A DNA stretch of 64,000 nt, from assembly GCF_028473645.1 (NCBI RefSeq), contig NZ_CP097269.1, positions 442,001 through 506,000 of the forward strand. The letters run 5' to 3'. This DNA comes from Acidovorax sp. GBBC 1281. Its GTDB lineage: Bacteria; Pseudomonadota; Gammaproteobacteria; Burkholderiales; Burkholderiaceae_C. The position numbers and the translations under genes are program-made. Below the pieces are notes generated by a model. That model was not told where the DNA came from and did not search any database. It worked only from the letters and a program-made list of their open reading frames with translations. The stretch's first letter is position 1. Each line of letters starts with the position of its first letter. Positions 63,573-64,000 of this stretch are shown one piece after another.

Positions 63573-64000
63573 GTGTCCTGTCCCGTTAATTCGCAGGCAC
63601 GATAGCTGCATGGTTTCGGGCCATCCTTGAGGTGCCGCCATGCCCAATGCAACGACCCGAACAGAAATTGCGCTTAGTGAAGTGGAGCGCGCGGAACTGA
63701 CGTCCATGGCGCGATCACGTTCGCTGCCAGCGGCGTTGTCGCTCAGGGCGCGCATCGTGCTGACTTGCGAAGGCACAGATAAAGCCAGCACCGCGGTTGC
63801 GCAGGCTCTGGGGATCAGTCGTAGCACTGTCACCAAGTGGCGCGGGCGCTATGCGCGCCATCGCATTGCAGGGCTTTACGACGAGTTGCGCCCGGGTCGC
63901 CCCCGCACGGTAGATGACGAGCGTGTTGCTGAGTTGATTACCAAGACGTTGCACACCAAGCCTGCTGATGGGGGTACCCACTGGAGCACCCGCACGCTGG
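63573..64000 (+). mobile_element. IS630-family element, left part
   Basis: Begins GTGTCCTGTCCCGTTAATTC directly after TA, the target of IS630/Tc1-type elements. Only the left end is in the window. Confidence 0.7.
63640..64000 (+). CDS. IS630-family transposase, N-terminal part
   Basis: About 120 residues to the window end. N-terminal helix-turn-helix domains: STAVAQALGISRSTVTKWRG and GLYDELRPGRPRTVDDERVA, then TKPADGGTHWSTRTL, typical of IS630-type transposases. The DDE domain lies beyond the window. Confidence 0.88.
   Translation, partial: MPNATTRTEIALSEVERAELTSMARSRSLPAALSLRARIVLTCEGTDKASTAVAQALGISRSTVTKWRGRYARHRIAGLYDELRPGRPRTVDDERVAELITKTLHTKPADGGTHWSTRTL

Overview
The window comes from a high-GC proteobacterial chromosome. 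Gene content, codon use and gene order (hemE beside priA, alx/TerC, many LysR and MocR regulators, short TGCTAT...ATAGC dispersed repeats) suggest a betaproteobacterium of the Comamonadaceae, most like Acidovorax or Paracidovorax. This is an inference from the proteins and repeats, not a database match. No rRNA gene or complete tRNA gene was seen.

Layout. Positions 1-13.3 kb are mostly core genes: partial pldA, rep helicase, a four-gene GTPase/roadblock operon, an AEC carrier, priA, a 640-bp gap carrying four perfect DnaA-box 9-mers, hemE, an NhaR-like regulator and a TerC/Alx protein. From 13.3-18.6 kb a minus-strand run encodes a MATE transporter (broken by a one-base frameshift), an alanyl-tRNA editing protein, a DsbD-type reductase and a periplasmic redoxin. 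From 18.7-32.5 kb there are metabolic and transport genes, four LysR regulators, a DUF2946 protein with a TonB receptor, a chemoreceptor, and a sulfatase/creatininase pair. From 32.5-36.3 kb a lower-GC island encodes a secreted LAS-type metallopeptidase and two tandem paralogous secreted proteins, flanked by imperfect direct repeats. From 36.3-45.4 kb a MocR/GntR-aminotransferase regulator faces LysE and EamA exporters and a long minus-strand run (aminotransferase, GST, two PhzF paralogs, VOC protein, LysE remnant, threonine-dehydratase-like enzyme) with several ATGA/GTGA overlaps.

The right end (45.6-64 kb) is a type VI secretion effector island without the T6SS core: vgrG, an Eag/DcrB-like chaperone, a 1618-residue PAAR-Rhs effector whose low-GC tip has deaminase-like motifs, and a low-GC acidic candidate immunity gene. 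Downstream lies a decaying array of rhs fragments, orphan small immunity-like genes, a truncated flavin monooxygenase and four almost identical 1282-bp IS5-family copies. One of these splits an Imm21-like gene with a clean 4-bp duplication, and another splits an rhs remnant in the same way. A partial IS630-family element interrupts a second rhs fragment at the window end. The array looks like a record of past effector-tip replacement, in which old immunity genes outlasted their toxins and IS copies accumulated.
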